Source: Sinorhizobium meliloti
GTDB lineage: Bacteria > Pseudomonadota > Alphaproteobacteria > Rhizobiales > Rhizobiaceae
Length of the DNA stretch: 64,000 bases
Direction of reading: 5' to 3'
Assembly: GCF_035610345.1 (NCBI RefSeq)
Contig: NZ_CP141212.1
Coordinates: 2,051,976 to 2,115,975 of the forward strand
The notes below the pieces were generated by a model. That model did no database searches and was not told where the DNA came from. It saw nothing but the letters and a program-made list of their open reading frames with translations. The translations under genes were made by a program, and so were the position numbers. Shown here one piece after another: positions 8,247-16,604 of the stretch (positions within the stretch are counted from its first letter, which is position 1; each line of letters starts with the position of its first letter).

Positions 8247-8318
8247 AATGCGAGGCAGGTACTTCCATGAGGTTGGCGCATCGTTAACACGGTCAATCGG
8301 CCGGCGCCACGCCGCCGA

Positions 8319-9461
8319 TCACCTCACGGGCGCCCGCAGCAGGTGATGGCGCCAGGCTTCGAGCCCGTCTTCGATGTTCCTGCGGCCGAATCCGACGCGG
8401 AAGCGATCCTGCGGGACCGGCAGCAGATCGGAGACGAAAAGGCTCGAAGGAAGCAACAGCACGCCTGATTCCTCGACAAGCCGCCGGCAATGTTCCTCTA
8501 CGCCGTCTGCCCCGTGATAGCGGGCGAAACCGACGCAGCCGCCGTCCGGCGCCTGCCACGCGTAGAGATCTGCGAACTCGGCGAAGAAGGCTCCGAGTTT
8601 CTCGAGATTTCGCGTGCAGAGCGCGCGATTGCGTTCAAGTATCCGATGGCGCGATTTCAGCGCGATCGTCGCCAGTACCTCCGATGGCCGGGAGTTGCAG
8701 ATGGAGAGGTAGTGCTTCATGCCTTCCATGCGCTGGAGAAGCGCGCGATCGCGGCAGGCGATCCAGCCGATCCGAAGACCTGGAAGGCCATAGGCCTTGG
8801 ACATGACGTTGAGCGAAATACCGCGATCGAAGAGTTCGGCCGCCTGCGGCAGGCGCTTCTCCTCATCGCGCTCCAGTCCTCGATAGACCTCATCGCTGAA
8901 AAGATGAATGCCGCGCTCGGCGCAGAGCGCCGCGAGCGCGCGAAACACCGACGGCTCGGCGACAGCGCCCGTCGGGTTATTGGGGAAATTGACCGCGATC
9001 AGCTTCGTATTCGGCTGCAACGCCGCCCGGACATCGGCGATATCGATCTGCCAATTGTTCTCGGGACGGAGTGCAACGCCGCTCACCGACGCGGCGAGTG
9101 TGACCGGAAGCGTTTCCATCGACTGGTAATTGGGCACGGTGACGATGGCATGGTCCTCGGGACCGAGCGCAGCCAGCATGGCACAGTAGAGCCCTTCCTC
9201 GGCACCGGCGAAGCAGAGGATATCTTCCGGCTCGAGCCCCTCATAGGTCGCGGCGATCGCCTTGCGGAGCGCTGGAGCGCCATGGGTCTCGGTATAGCCG
9301 AGCGTCAGCCGCTCCCACGCGTCGCGATCGGCGTCGTCGGCGCAGGAAAGCAGCTCCACCATCGACATGGTTTCGCTGTCGCTCGCGGTCATGTGGTGGC
9401 GCGCCGTGAACTCCCAGCGCGAGAAATGCGTCTCGAGGCGAAAGGCCGGCAAAATCGTCAT
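8319..9461 (-). CDS. PLP-dependent class I/II aminotransferase
   Basis: A 380-residue fold-type I enzyme. The phosphate- and ring-binding elements are visible: NFPNNPTGAV, DEVYRGLE, and the PLP lysine in MSKAYGLPGLRIGW, with the substrate-carboxylate Arg near RVGFGRRN. The sequence near MTASDSETMSMVELL resembles enzymes of the capreomycidine-synthase/VioD subgroup, but this is a weak guide to substrate. ATG at 9461 has AAGGGAAG eight bases upstream; the longer open frame is not coding. It follows the regulator gene by 38 bases on the same strand, so the two probably form an operon. Confidence 0.85.
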   Translation of the reverse strand: MTILPAFRLETHFSRWEFTARHHMTASDSETMSMVELLSCADDADRDAWERLTLGYTETHGAPALRKAIAATYEGLEPEDILCFAGAEEGLYCAMLAALGPEDHAIVTVPNYQSMETLPVTLAASVSGVALRPENNWQIDIADVRAALQPNTKLIAVNFPNNPTGAVAEPSVFRALAALCAERGIHLFSDEVYRGLERDEEKRLPQAAELFDRGISLNVMSKAYGLPGLRIGWIACRDRALLQRMEGMKHYLSICNSRPSEVLATIALKSRHRILERNRALCTRNLEKLGAFFAEFADLYAWQAPDGGCVGFARYHGADGVEEHCRRLVEESGVLLLPSSLFVSDLLPVPQDRFRVGFGRRNIEDGLEAWRHHLLRAPVR

Positions 9462-9499
9462 GGTCGTTCTTCCCTTTGAACGCGAGGCTCGCTGCTGAT

Positions 9500-10138
9500 T
9501 CAGGCGGCGCCTTCTTCGCGCGCGGCCGAGAGGTAGTTGTAGATGGATGCGCGCGAGGTGCCGATCAGGCTCGCCAGATGGTCGACCGCATTGCGGGTCT
9601 TGAAGAGCCCCTGCTCTTCGAGTGCCGCAACCAGTGCCACGCGATCCGGGCGCTTCAAGGCGGAAAGCGCAAGGCCTCTCACCTTCAGCCAAGCGTGCAG
9701 CGCTGCATTGATCTCCTCGCGCCAGTCGCGCGAAAACAATGCCGGCGGCCGTGGTTCCGGCGTGCCGGCAAAGGCCGCGAGCAGCCTCACCGCGTCGTCG
9801 ATTCGTGAGACATCGAGATTGATGCAGAGCAGCCCGACGGCATGTCCCTCATTGTTGCGAAGCACCGCCGAGACCGATTTCAGCCGCCGTCCGTCCGCGC
9901 CCGTCTTCTCATAAGGGCCGAGCACGCAGGCGCCCTCAGCCATGCCGTCGAGGCCATCCTCGATGAGGGAGTCGGTCGCCGCGGTGCGACCGGAAAAGGC
10001 GTTCCAGAGAGCCGCAATCTTGCCGGTGGACAGATCATGCAGAACGACCTCCGCATGCGGGTAAAGCAACGCGCTTATCGCCGCGGCCGAGGGCGCGTGC
10101 ACAGCAAGACAGGTGGGAATGCCCGGATCCATATTCAT
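9500..10138 (-). CDS. PAS/HTH transcriptional regulator (YheO/DauR type)
   Basis: A 212-residue regulator with an N-terminal PAS_6-like sensor domain (about residues 12-115, containing VVLHDLSTGKIAALWN and GLLCINLD) and a C-terminal helix-turn-helix (about 160-210, HLASLIGTSRASIYNYLSAARE). In DauR-type proteins this architecture represses D-amino-acid or related catabolic genes. It precedes the aminotransferase by 38 bases and probably controls it. The start ATG at 10138 overlaps a string of ATG/CAT triplets; a second ATG two codons in is equally possible and no clear ribosome site separates them. Confidence 0.82.
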   Translation of the reverse strand: MNMDPGIPTCLAVHAPSAAAISALLYPHAEVVLHDLSTGKIAALWNAFSGRTAATDSLIEDGLDGMAEGACVLGPYEKTGADGRRLKSVSAVLRNNEGHAVGLLCINLDVSRIDDAVRLLAAFAGTPEPRPPALFSRDWREEINAALHAWLKVRGLALSALKRPDRVALVAALEEQGLFKTRNAVDHLASLIGTSRASIYNYLSAAREEGAA

Positions 10139-10156
10139 GCATGCATCTGAAACGAT

Positions 10157-10189
10157 TTATACGTTTTGTCAACATTAGACTTATTATAC
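10157..10189 (-). promoter_or_regulatory. Possible promoter and direct repeats upstream of the PAS/HTH gene
   Basis: On the minus strand GTATAA occurs twice (10189-10184 and 10162-10157), 27 bases apart, with TTGACA (10172-10167) between them. This AT-rich block is unlike its surroundings and probably contains the promoter and the autoregulatory site of the regulator-aminotransferase pair. Confidence 0.35.
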
Positions 10190-10216
10190 ATCATCACGGA
10201 TCGACGGATCGAGAAG

Positions 10217-10969
10217 TCAGCGCGGAAACGTCGCGACGACAGCGATGATCGGGCCGAGCGGAAACAGCCGGTCGTGCCGATTGATCTCCGGCGCATAAAG
10301 GCTCGAGATCGTTCCGTCGAGAAAGAGCGCATTGGGGCAATCGAGCGCGTCGCGAAACAAGGTCGCGAAATCGTGAAAGCGCACCGGCCGTTTCGACACG
10401 GCGAAGACCACCTCCCCGCTGTTCGTCACCCCGACGCCATTGCGGGTCTTGAGGCTGTCGCTATCCGGCAGGAAACGGGGATGCAGCGCACCATCGATGA
10501 CGAGCATCGGACCGGATTGCGTCGCGAAACGCGGCTCGATGCCGGCAAGGCGATAGGCCTCCGCCGCCATGACCCCGGCCATGCCATCGCCGACATAAAA
10601 GACGCCGTTCGGCAGCATGTGAAAGTTGCCCCAACCCGGATTTCTATTGAGCGGCGCCAGTTCCGCACCCTCCTCCACATGCAGCCCGACCGGAGCGAGG
10701 TCCTCGTGGTACATGCCGCCGTTCATCGCGAAGACGAGATACTGTTCGCGACGACGAAGTTCGAGCGACAGCGCCCTGAAGGACCTGAACGGCACGCCGG
10801 TCTGATCCTTGTTGTAGAGCCGTATGTCGCTCGTCGCCGGGTTGAAGCTGCAGGCGAGGTAGGTTTCGCCGAGATGGAGAACATCGCGACAGGCACCGAA
10901 TGCGGGTGCAGCGAGACCGGCGGATAGAAGGGCGGCGCCGGCGATGAAGGCTCTTGTAAACAGCGGCAT
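10217..10969 (-). CDS. Exported phosphodiester glycosidase-like protein (NAGPA/DUF2233)
   Basis: A 250-residue secreted protein with a Sec signal peptide (residues 1-25, ending APAFGA) and a NAGPA-type domain. The family hallmarks AMNGGMYHEDLAPVGL, GNFHMLPNGVFYV, QSGPMLVIDG and FLDGTISSLY are all present in order. Family members hydrolyse phosphodiester-linked sugars in the envelope or cell wall. It lies downstream of nothing on the same strand within 70 bases other than the Fe-S protein gene, with which it may be co-transcribed. The natural substrate is unknown. Confidence 0.82.
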   Translation of the reverse strand: MPLFTRAFIAGAALLSAGLAAPAFGACRDVLHLGETYLACSFNPATSDIRLYNKDQTGVPFRSFRALSLELRRREQYLVFAMNGGMYHEDLAPVGLHVEEGAELAPLNRNPGWGNFHMLPNGVFYVGDGMAGVMAAEAYRLAGIEPRFATQSGPMLVIDGALHPRFLPDSDSLKTRNGVGVTNSGEVVFAVSKRPVRFHDFATLFRDALDCPNALFLDGTISSLYAPEINRHDRLFPLGPIIAVVATFPR

Positions 10970-11042
10970 CGAACAGACCCGGAGAGAATCATACGACGTA
11001 GCATCGCATGGATTGCAGCGGATTTATGCGGGCGCGCGCTGA

Positions 11043-11747
11043 TTAAAGCTCGATCGCCGCCATATGGAAACGCAATTGCTCCGCCGGATAGCGATAGTCG
11101 CACCCCACCGGACAGGCATCGCGGGACAGACAGCCGTGAGCAAGGCAGCCGGTCACCCCTTCTCCGGTTCTCAGATGCGCGCGACAGCGCCCCATATCGA
11201 ACGTGGCGCCTGCCAAGGCGTCCGCCGGGCAGCCAGAAAGGCAGGGCCGTCCAATACAGCGTTCGCAGGGGTGGCCACCCGCCGGCTCGCCCGTCACCGG
11301 CATGGCTCGATCGAAGCCCAGCGCGCCGCGATAGCCGTGCCATAGGCCGTAGCGCGGATGAATGAGGATGCCGAGCGGCGACGGCTTCAGCCCCTCGGCA
11401 CGCATTGCCCATTGCTGGAAGGGCTGCCAAGGGGGATCGGATGGAAAATACGCCGAGGCGCCTGCTGCCGCAGCCGCCGGGCGGATGACCTGCTTCGACC
11501 ACTTGTCGAGCGGCTCCGCACCGCCGCCGTCCGGTTCGCCTTCGCGCCACCGACTGAAGGACTCCCAGACCGAGCCGCCGACATTGCCGATCAGCACCAC
11601 GCTCGCCGCGGACTTGCCGCCTTCGAGCGTCGGCGCCCCCTCGCCCGGTGCGAAGTTCACGGTTCCGCGCAAAAAAAGACCGTGCGGCGCAAGCGCCGCA
11701 CGGATGGTTTCAAGCACATCGCTTTCCGATGCGTAAGGAGCCGTCAT
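11043..11747 (-). CDS. Cys-rich 4Fe-4S ferredoxin-like protein
   Basis: A 234-residue soluble protein. The C-terminal third has a QueG-like cysteine array: HPCERCIGRPCLSGCPADAL, then GRCRAHL, GCLAHGCLSRDACPVG, enough to ligate one or two 4Fe-4S clusters. The N-terminal half (APHGLFLRGTVNFAPGEGAP, VVLIGNVGGSVW, PLDKWSKQVIRP) is conserved in alphaproteobacterial homologues of unknown role. It lacks the cobalamin-binding features needed for epoxyqueuosine reduction. Start ATG at 11747. Function is unassigned beyond electron transfer or cluster binding. Confidence 0.78.
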   Translation of the reverse strand: MTAPYASESDVLETIRAALAPHGLFLRGTVNFAPGEGAPTLEGGKSAASVVLIGNVGGSVWESFSRWREGEPDGGGAEPLDKWSKQVIRPAAAAAGASAYFPSDPPWQPFQQWAMRAEGLKPSPLGILIHPRYGLWHGYRGALGFDRAMPVTGEPAGGHPCERCIGRPCLSGCPADALAGATFDMGRCRAHLRTGEGVTGCLAHGCLSRDACPVGCDYRYPAEQLRFHMAAIEL

Positions 11748-11854
11748 TTCGGTTTCGGCCCTTGAGTTTCGTAATGCGGGCGCCAGACCTCTTTCTGTAT
11801 CATATCGGCCACCTGCGCCGCGCCGCCTTGCTCCCTGGCTCGCTCGGGAGCCTT

Positions 11855-13429
11855 TCAGGTGAAGGCGTCGGGCATCGAGTCCTTCCGCTTGGCGATGAAT
11901 TCCTTCAGCGCCTCGTCGATCGCCGGGTCGAGATAGGGCGCCTCATAGTTTTCGAGCCACGAGCGGGCGAGCGCGTTGGCGCGCTGTTCGATCCGCTTCT
12001 CGCCCTCGATCTCCCACTGCTCGAAGGAGTTGTTATCGGCGAGCGGCGAGCGATAAAAGGCGCTCTGGAAGTTCGCCTGCGTGTGTGCACAGCCGAGATA
12101 GTGGCTGCCGGGGCCGACTTCGCGGATGGCGTCGAGCGCCTGCGCGTCTTCGGAAAGGTCCACGCCCTCGGCCATCTTCTGCATCATGCCGAGCTGATCC
12201 TGGTCGATCATGAACTTCTCGTAGGACGAGACGAGACCGCCCTCGAGCCAGCCGGCTGCGTGCAGCACGAAGTTGGTGCCGGCAAGCAGCGTCATGTTCA
12301 GCGTATTTGCCGATTCATGTGCGGCCTGCGCATCCGGAACCTTCGAGCCGCAGAGCGAGCCGCCGGTACGGAACGGCAGGCCGAGGCGGCGAGCCAGCTG
12401 AGCAGCGCCGTAGGAGACGAGCGACGGCTCCGGCGTGCCGAAGGTCGGCGCGCCCGACTGCATCGAAATCGACGCGGCGAAGGTGCCGAACAGCACCGGC
12501 GCGCCCTTGCGGATGAGCTGGGTAAAGGCCGCACCTGCGAGCACTTCGGCGAGGATCTGCGTCAGTGTGCCGGCGACCGTGACCGGGCTCATCGCGCCCG
12601 ACAGGATGAAGGGCGAAACGACGCAAGCCTGGTTATGGCGGGCGTAGACCTTCGCGGCACCGAGCATCGTCTCGTCGAAGACCATCGGCGAGTTCGCGTT
12701 GATGAGATTCAACGTCACCGCATTGTTCTCGACGAAATCGTCGCCGAAAAGGATCTTCGCCATTGCGACCGTGTCTTCGGCGCGCTCGGGCGCGGTGACC
12801 GATCCCATGAAGGGTTTGTCGGAATAGCGGATATGGCTATAGACCATATCGAGGTGACGCTTGTTCACGGCGATGTCGACCGGTTCGCATACCGTGCCGC
12901 CCGAAGAGTGCATCGAGGGAGCCATATAGGCGAGCTTCACGAAGTTGCGGAAATCCTCGATCGTCGCATAGCGGCGGTTGCCGTCGAGATCGCGCACGAA
13001 GGGCGGGCCGTAAACCGGCGCGAAGACGGTCGCCCTGCCGCCGATCTGAGCGCTGCGCTCCGGATTGCGCGCGTGCCAGGTAAAATCCTTCGGCGCCGTC
13101 TTCAAGAGCTCGCGGCAAAGTCCCTTCGGGAAATGCACGCGTTGACCGCGCACGTCGGCACCAGCGGCCTTCCACAGATCGAGCGCTTCGGCATCATCGC
13201 GAAACTCGATGCCTATCTCTTCGAGAACGACCTCGGCGTTGCGTTCGATGAGCTGCAGCCCTTCCTCGTCAAGAACTTCGTATTCGCGGATCCTGCGCTG
13301 GATATAGGGCAGAGACGGTCCCGGGCCACCGCCGGTGCGGGAAGCGCGACGCGCTGCCGCTCCCCGCCCCTCGCCACGCGCGCGGCGTCCGCCGCCTTCG
13401 GCCGCACCTTGTTCTGTAACGTCGCTCAT
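11855..13429 (-). CDS. MttB-family (trimethylamine/betaine:corrinoid) methyltransferase, non-pyrrolysine
   Basis: A 524-residue member of the trimethylamine methyltransferase (MttB) superfamily. The frame has no in-frame amber codon, so it belongs to the non-pyrrolysine branch, some members of which demethylate glycine betaine or other quaternary amines onto a corrinoid protein. Typical segments are YEVLDEEGLQLIERNAEVVLEEIGIEF and the TIM-barrel stretch with HSSGGTVCEP and GSHYLGCAHTQ. The start at 13429 was chosen for its GAGGAA site and because the preceding 49 residues look untranslated. No corrinoid protein or reductive activase is next to it. cobQ and betaine genes lie 8-13 kb away. Confidence 0.87.
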   Translation of the reverse strand: MSDVTEQGAAEGGGRRARGEGRGAAARRASRTGGGPGPSLPYIQRRIREYEVLDEEGLQLIERNAEVVLEEIGIEFRDDAEALDLWKAAGADVRGQRVHFPKGLCRELLKTAPKDFTWHARNPERSAQIGGRATVFAPVYGPPFVRDLDGNRRYATIEDFRNFVKLAYMAPSMHSSGGTVCEPVDIAVNKRHLDMVYSHIRYSDKPFMGSVTAPERAEDTVAMAKILFGDDFVENNAVTLNLINANSPMVFDETMLGAAKVYARHNQACVVSPFILSGAMSPVTVAGTLTQILAEVLAGAAFTQLIRKGAPVLFGTFAASISMQSGAPTFGTPEPSLVSYGAAQLARRLGLPFRTGGSLCGSKVPDAQAAHESANTLNMTLLAGTNFVLHAAGWLEGGLVSSYEKFMIDQDQLGMMQKMAEGVDLSEDAQALDAIREVGPGSHYLGCAHTQANFQSAFYRSPLADNNSFEQWEIEGEKRIEQRANALARSWLENYEAPYLDPAIDEALKEFIAKRKDSMPDAFT

Positions 13430-13569
13430 TCGCTCATTTCCTCTTCCCGCGGTGCCCCGCGCATCATGCGCGATGAACGCCGCAACACTTTGATGGGTGG
13501 GTGCATACCCCTTTCGCGAGGCTGATCCAGCGGCGGGCATATGCATCCGGTAGTCGATTTGACCTAATG

Positions 13570-14553
13570 CTACCAAGGCGCCGGACCGGTACGGGTCTTA
13601 ATGCGCCAACGGCTGGCGCATCTTAGACACTCGTTCTCCGGTCGCTGCCATTGCAGTCGTCTTTCGGCTGCTTCAGATCGGCACCGTGCAAGCGCCACTC
13701 TAACGCCTTGAAGTGCTGTATAAAGGATATAAGCTTGGCGAGTGGCGCCCTTATAGAAGGTCACATACGGATCGTCGGTGGAGGCGGGGCCAACGATACG
13801 TATCGCCTCGCCGGGGGTGGTGATCGTATGGGTGCCGGTCTGGCCGAGCGTCGTGATGCCGTCATAGGCTCCGGAAATTCTGGCGTTCGGAACGGTTCCG
13901 GTCGTGAGATTGGAAGCGCTGTTCGCACCGAGATTGGATCTCGCCGTCGCGGCGTCCGTCGAGCCCGTACCTCCTTCGGCGAGCGCAAGCGGTGTTGCCA
14001 GCGTCAGGCCCGAGGAATTGAGGCGGCCGACTTCCGTTCCGTTGACGTTCCACACATGAGAGGAGTTGGCCGGGACCGTATAGTTCAGGGTCGAACCCGT
14101 GATCGTGAATCCGTAACCGCTGTAGAGCTGGATATGCTTCGACAGATCGGTACTCCCCGCAGCAACCGCATTGGCGAAGCTTATGCCCGACGAGAAATTC
14201 TTGCCCGCCATCGAGCCCGGAAGCCGTGCGTCGGAAATCGTTCCCGAGCTGAGATCCGAGGCCGATCCTGACGACGCCACGGCCGCAAGGCCGAGCGTGG
14301 TCTTCACGGCAGCGGCGCTGGTGTCGTCGAGGATCGTTCGCGCAAATGGTGTCAGCGCCGTGGTCGCATAGACATCCGATGCGGTCGTGTAGATCGTCCT
14401 GTCTGCGGCGGTCGTCAGCCCGGAGATCGACTGCAAACCGGCGTCGTAGGCCTGCACGTCCGCTCCGATTGCCACTCCGAGCGTCGTCCGGGCGGTATTG
14501 CCCAAGCCCGTCGCCGCTTCGTAAAAGTCCCCTAAATCGCTTATTCGCTTCAC
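13570..14553 (-). pseudogene. Phage tail-fibre-like protein, C-terminal frame disrupted
   Basis: A 327-residue frame beginning with GTG overlapping the portal stop (GTGA). Low-complexity Ala/Ser/Thr/Gly repeats such as FARTILDDTSAAAVKTTLGLA and AEGGTGSTDAATARSNLGAN are typical of tail fibre or tail-spike stems of rhizobial and other siphophages. From about residue 283 the sequence turns Arg-rich and reads through a hairpin (13602-13620). The +1 frame instead reads a natural-looking tail ending DRRTSV and stops at 13625-13623 just before that hairpin. I therefore think the end is frameshifted or the result of a deletion join. Confidence 0.72.
13602..13620 (-). terminator. Stem-loop at the end of the prophage late operon
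   Basis: TGCGCCA (13602-13608) and TGGCGCA (13614-13620) form a 7-bp stem around ACGGC. It lies 2 bases beyond the +1-frame stop of the tail-fibre-like gene on the minus strand and is a plausible operon end; the T-tract is short. Confidence 0.45.
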
Positions 14554-16604
14554 CCCGGAATCCCCCCGATATGTGCCGCCGCCAGCGGCTCGCCGCCCAA
14601 CAGTTGCGCGGCGTTTTGTTGTCGCTTCAGGTTCAGTTCGGCGTCGATCTGGTAGCGCGTGAGCGCGCCTTTTTGCTGGATTTCGACGAGCTTCAGCTCG
14701 CGTTCTATCTCCAGCTTCCGGCGCTGGTTCTCCGCCGTCAGCCGCGCCTTCGCGGCCTCGGCCTGCGCCTGCGCCTGCAGTTTCTGTGTCTCGGGATCAG
14801 GCTTGTCGGCGGCCGCCTGCGTTCGCCGCCGAATCTCCTCCGGCGCCGGCTTGGTGAAGTAGAGGTCGGGCGACTTCAACCCCGCCGCCTCGACCGACTT
14901 GGCGATGCCGTTATAGAGATTGTCCGGCGAGACATAGGGGTTGTCCGGTCCCAGCGTCATCAACAGCTTTTCCTGCAGCTGCAGAATCATCTGGATCATC
15001 ATCATGTCGCGTTCGCGCGTGCCGGCACCGAGCCCGGTATTGACGGTCGCATCCATCCCGGCATTCCACTGGCGCGGGTCGAAGGTCACCCACTCCCCGC
15101 GCAGCCGCACCATGCGCGGCCTGTCCTGATGCTTGACGACGAGACGGAGCAGCCCTTGGAATACCCGCTTCAACCCCTGCGCGAAGGTGCGCACCGTCAG
15201 CTCCGTCTGGCCGATGCCCGCCTGCTCGATAAGCGCGGTCGCCCGCGCCGTCATGTTCTGCAGCGCGTCCGGCGCCATGCCGCTCGAAACGTCGGAAATC
15301 CCGGTACGATCGGTCGCCTCCTGGTCGAGATAGGAAAGCATCGCGAAGGATTCCTTGGCGACGAACGGCACCATGGTGTAGCCGAGCGCCGCGCGCGCAT
15401 CGATACCCTGGCCGACACGGATCGGCTGGCCGAATTTCGGGTTCAGCACGCTTTCGGGATTGGCGATAGCCCCCTCCTGGACGATCGGCTGCTGATTGTT
15501 CTGCCAGTAGAGATTGTCGAGCGTCTGGCGCATCAGAACGGTTTTCACACGCTGGATCTCCGCCATGTCGTCGGTGACGGAATTGCCTTCGCGCTGATGC
15601 GGCCGCCGCTCGACGATCAGATCGGCGAAGGGCACCTCGTCCCATTCGTCGTTCGAGAGCAGGTGCTCTTCGCCGGTGCCTCCGGCAAAGACGAGGCGGC
15701 GCAGCTCCGCGATGCCGTCGTCGTCCGCGTCCACCTTCACGTAGAGCTCGTAATAGTCCACCTCCTCCAGCGCCTTCGGCACGGCATCCCCGGCTTCGAA
15801 GGCTTCGCGCCGGCGTGCGAACACCTCGTCGTCGGTTCCGCTTCCGCCGTTCGAAGCCGGAAGGCCTTCGATCAGGCCGCGGTCATAACCCATGGCGATC
15901 AGGTCTGAGCGCCGCATCCGCTTGACGATGCCGGTGATCGCGCTGTCCTCGATCGAGATGGCGTCCGGATGGATCAGGAATTCCTCGAGCGGCACCGCCG
16001 CCAGCCTCGGCGTACCGCGCTCGGTGCGGCGCCGGATCTTGACGCTGTAGCTCGGCTGCTCCACCGGCCCCTGCGGCGTTTCGATCCTTTCGACCGTTTG
16101 CGACTGTTCCAGCACATCCACCTCGTCGTCGCCGACGAGCTGGACGAGCGCCGCTTCGTCCAGACCGGTATGGGCCGAGATCGCAATGGAAGTCTGCTTC
16201 TCGTACCACCAGCGGATCACGCCGTTCCTGAGTTTCAGCGCATCATGCGCCGCATCCTGCACGGCGTCGTAGCCATTGCTTTCGGGAAAGACGACATAGT
16301 TGATGTAATCGCTCGCCTGATCTGCCGCCGCCTCGTCGCCTTCGTCGACCGGGGCGTATTCCACCACCTTGTCGTTGCCAAGGATGGTGCGGATCAACGA
16401 GGGCAGCACCTTCTTGATCGCAGCGCGGACGTCGCGCGAGACGACCTTGGAGCGGTTTGCATCCGCCGGCACGTCCTTCATCGTACCGTCGTAATACTCC
16501 ATCGCCTTGATGCGGTCGACCGCCAGCTCGTCGCGGTAGTTTTCGCAGTCCTTCACCAGCCGGCCGACGAGGGCGGACAGGCGTTCATCGGTCATTGCGG
16601 CCAT
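14550..16604 (-). CDS. Phage portal protein
   Basis: A 684-residue portal protein, the dodecameric ring through which DNA enters the capsid. It has the usual charged N-terminus, an acidic mid-region with NYVVFPESNGYDAVQDAAHDALKLRNG, the QTLDNLYWQNNQQPIV stem region and a long C-terminal coiled coil (about 590-680, QAQAEAAKARLTAENQRRKLEIERELK). Its ATG overlaps the terminase TGA by one base (TGATG) and its own stop overlaps the next start, so the three genes are translationally coupled. The usual protease, scaffold and capsid genes downstream are missing. Confidence 0.85.
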   Translation of the reverse strand: MAAMTDERLSALVGRLVKDCENYRDELAVDRIKAMEYYDGTMKDVPADANRSKVVSRDVRAAIKKVLPSLIRTILGNDKVVEYAPVDEGDEAAADQASDYINYVVFPESNGYDAVQDAAHDALKLRNGVIRWWYEKQTSIAISAHTGLDEAALVQLVGDDEVDVLEQSQTVERIETPQGPVEQPSYSVKIRRRTERGTPRLAAVPLEEFLIHPDAISIEDSAITGIVKRMRRSDLIAMGYDRGLIEGLPASNGGSGTDDEVFARRREAFEAGDAVPKALEEVDYYELYVKVDADDDGIAELRRLVFAGGTGEEHLLSNDEWDEVPFADLIVERRPHQREGNSVTDDMAEIQRVKTVLMRQTLDNLYWQNNQQPIVQEGAIANPESVLNPKFGQPIRVGQGIDARAALGYTMVPFVAKESFAMLSYLDQEATDRTGISDVSSGMAPDALQNMTARATALIEQAGIGQTELTVRTFAQGLKRVFQGLLRLVVKHQDRPRMVRLRGEWVTFDPRQWNAGMDATVNTGLGAGTRERDMMMIQMILQLQEKLLMTLGPDNPYVSPDNLYNGIAKSVEAAGLKSPDLYFTKPAPEEIRRRTQAAADKPDPETQKLQAQAQAEAAKARLTAENQRRKLEIERELKLVEIQQKGALTRYQIDAELNLKRQQNAAQLLGGEPLAAAHIGGIPG

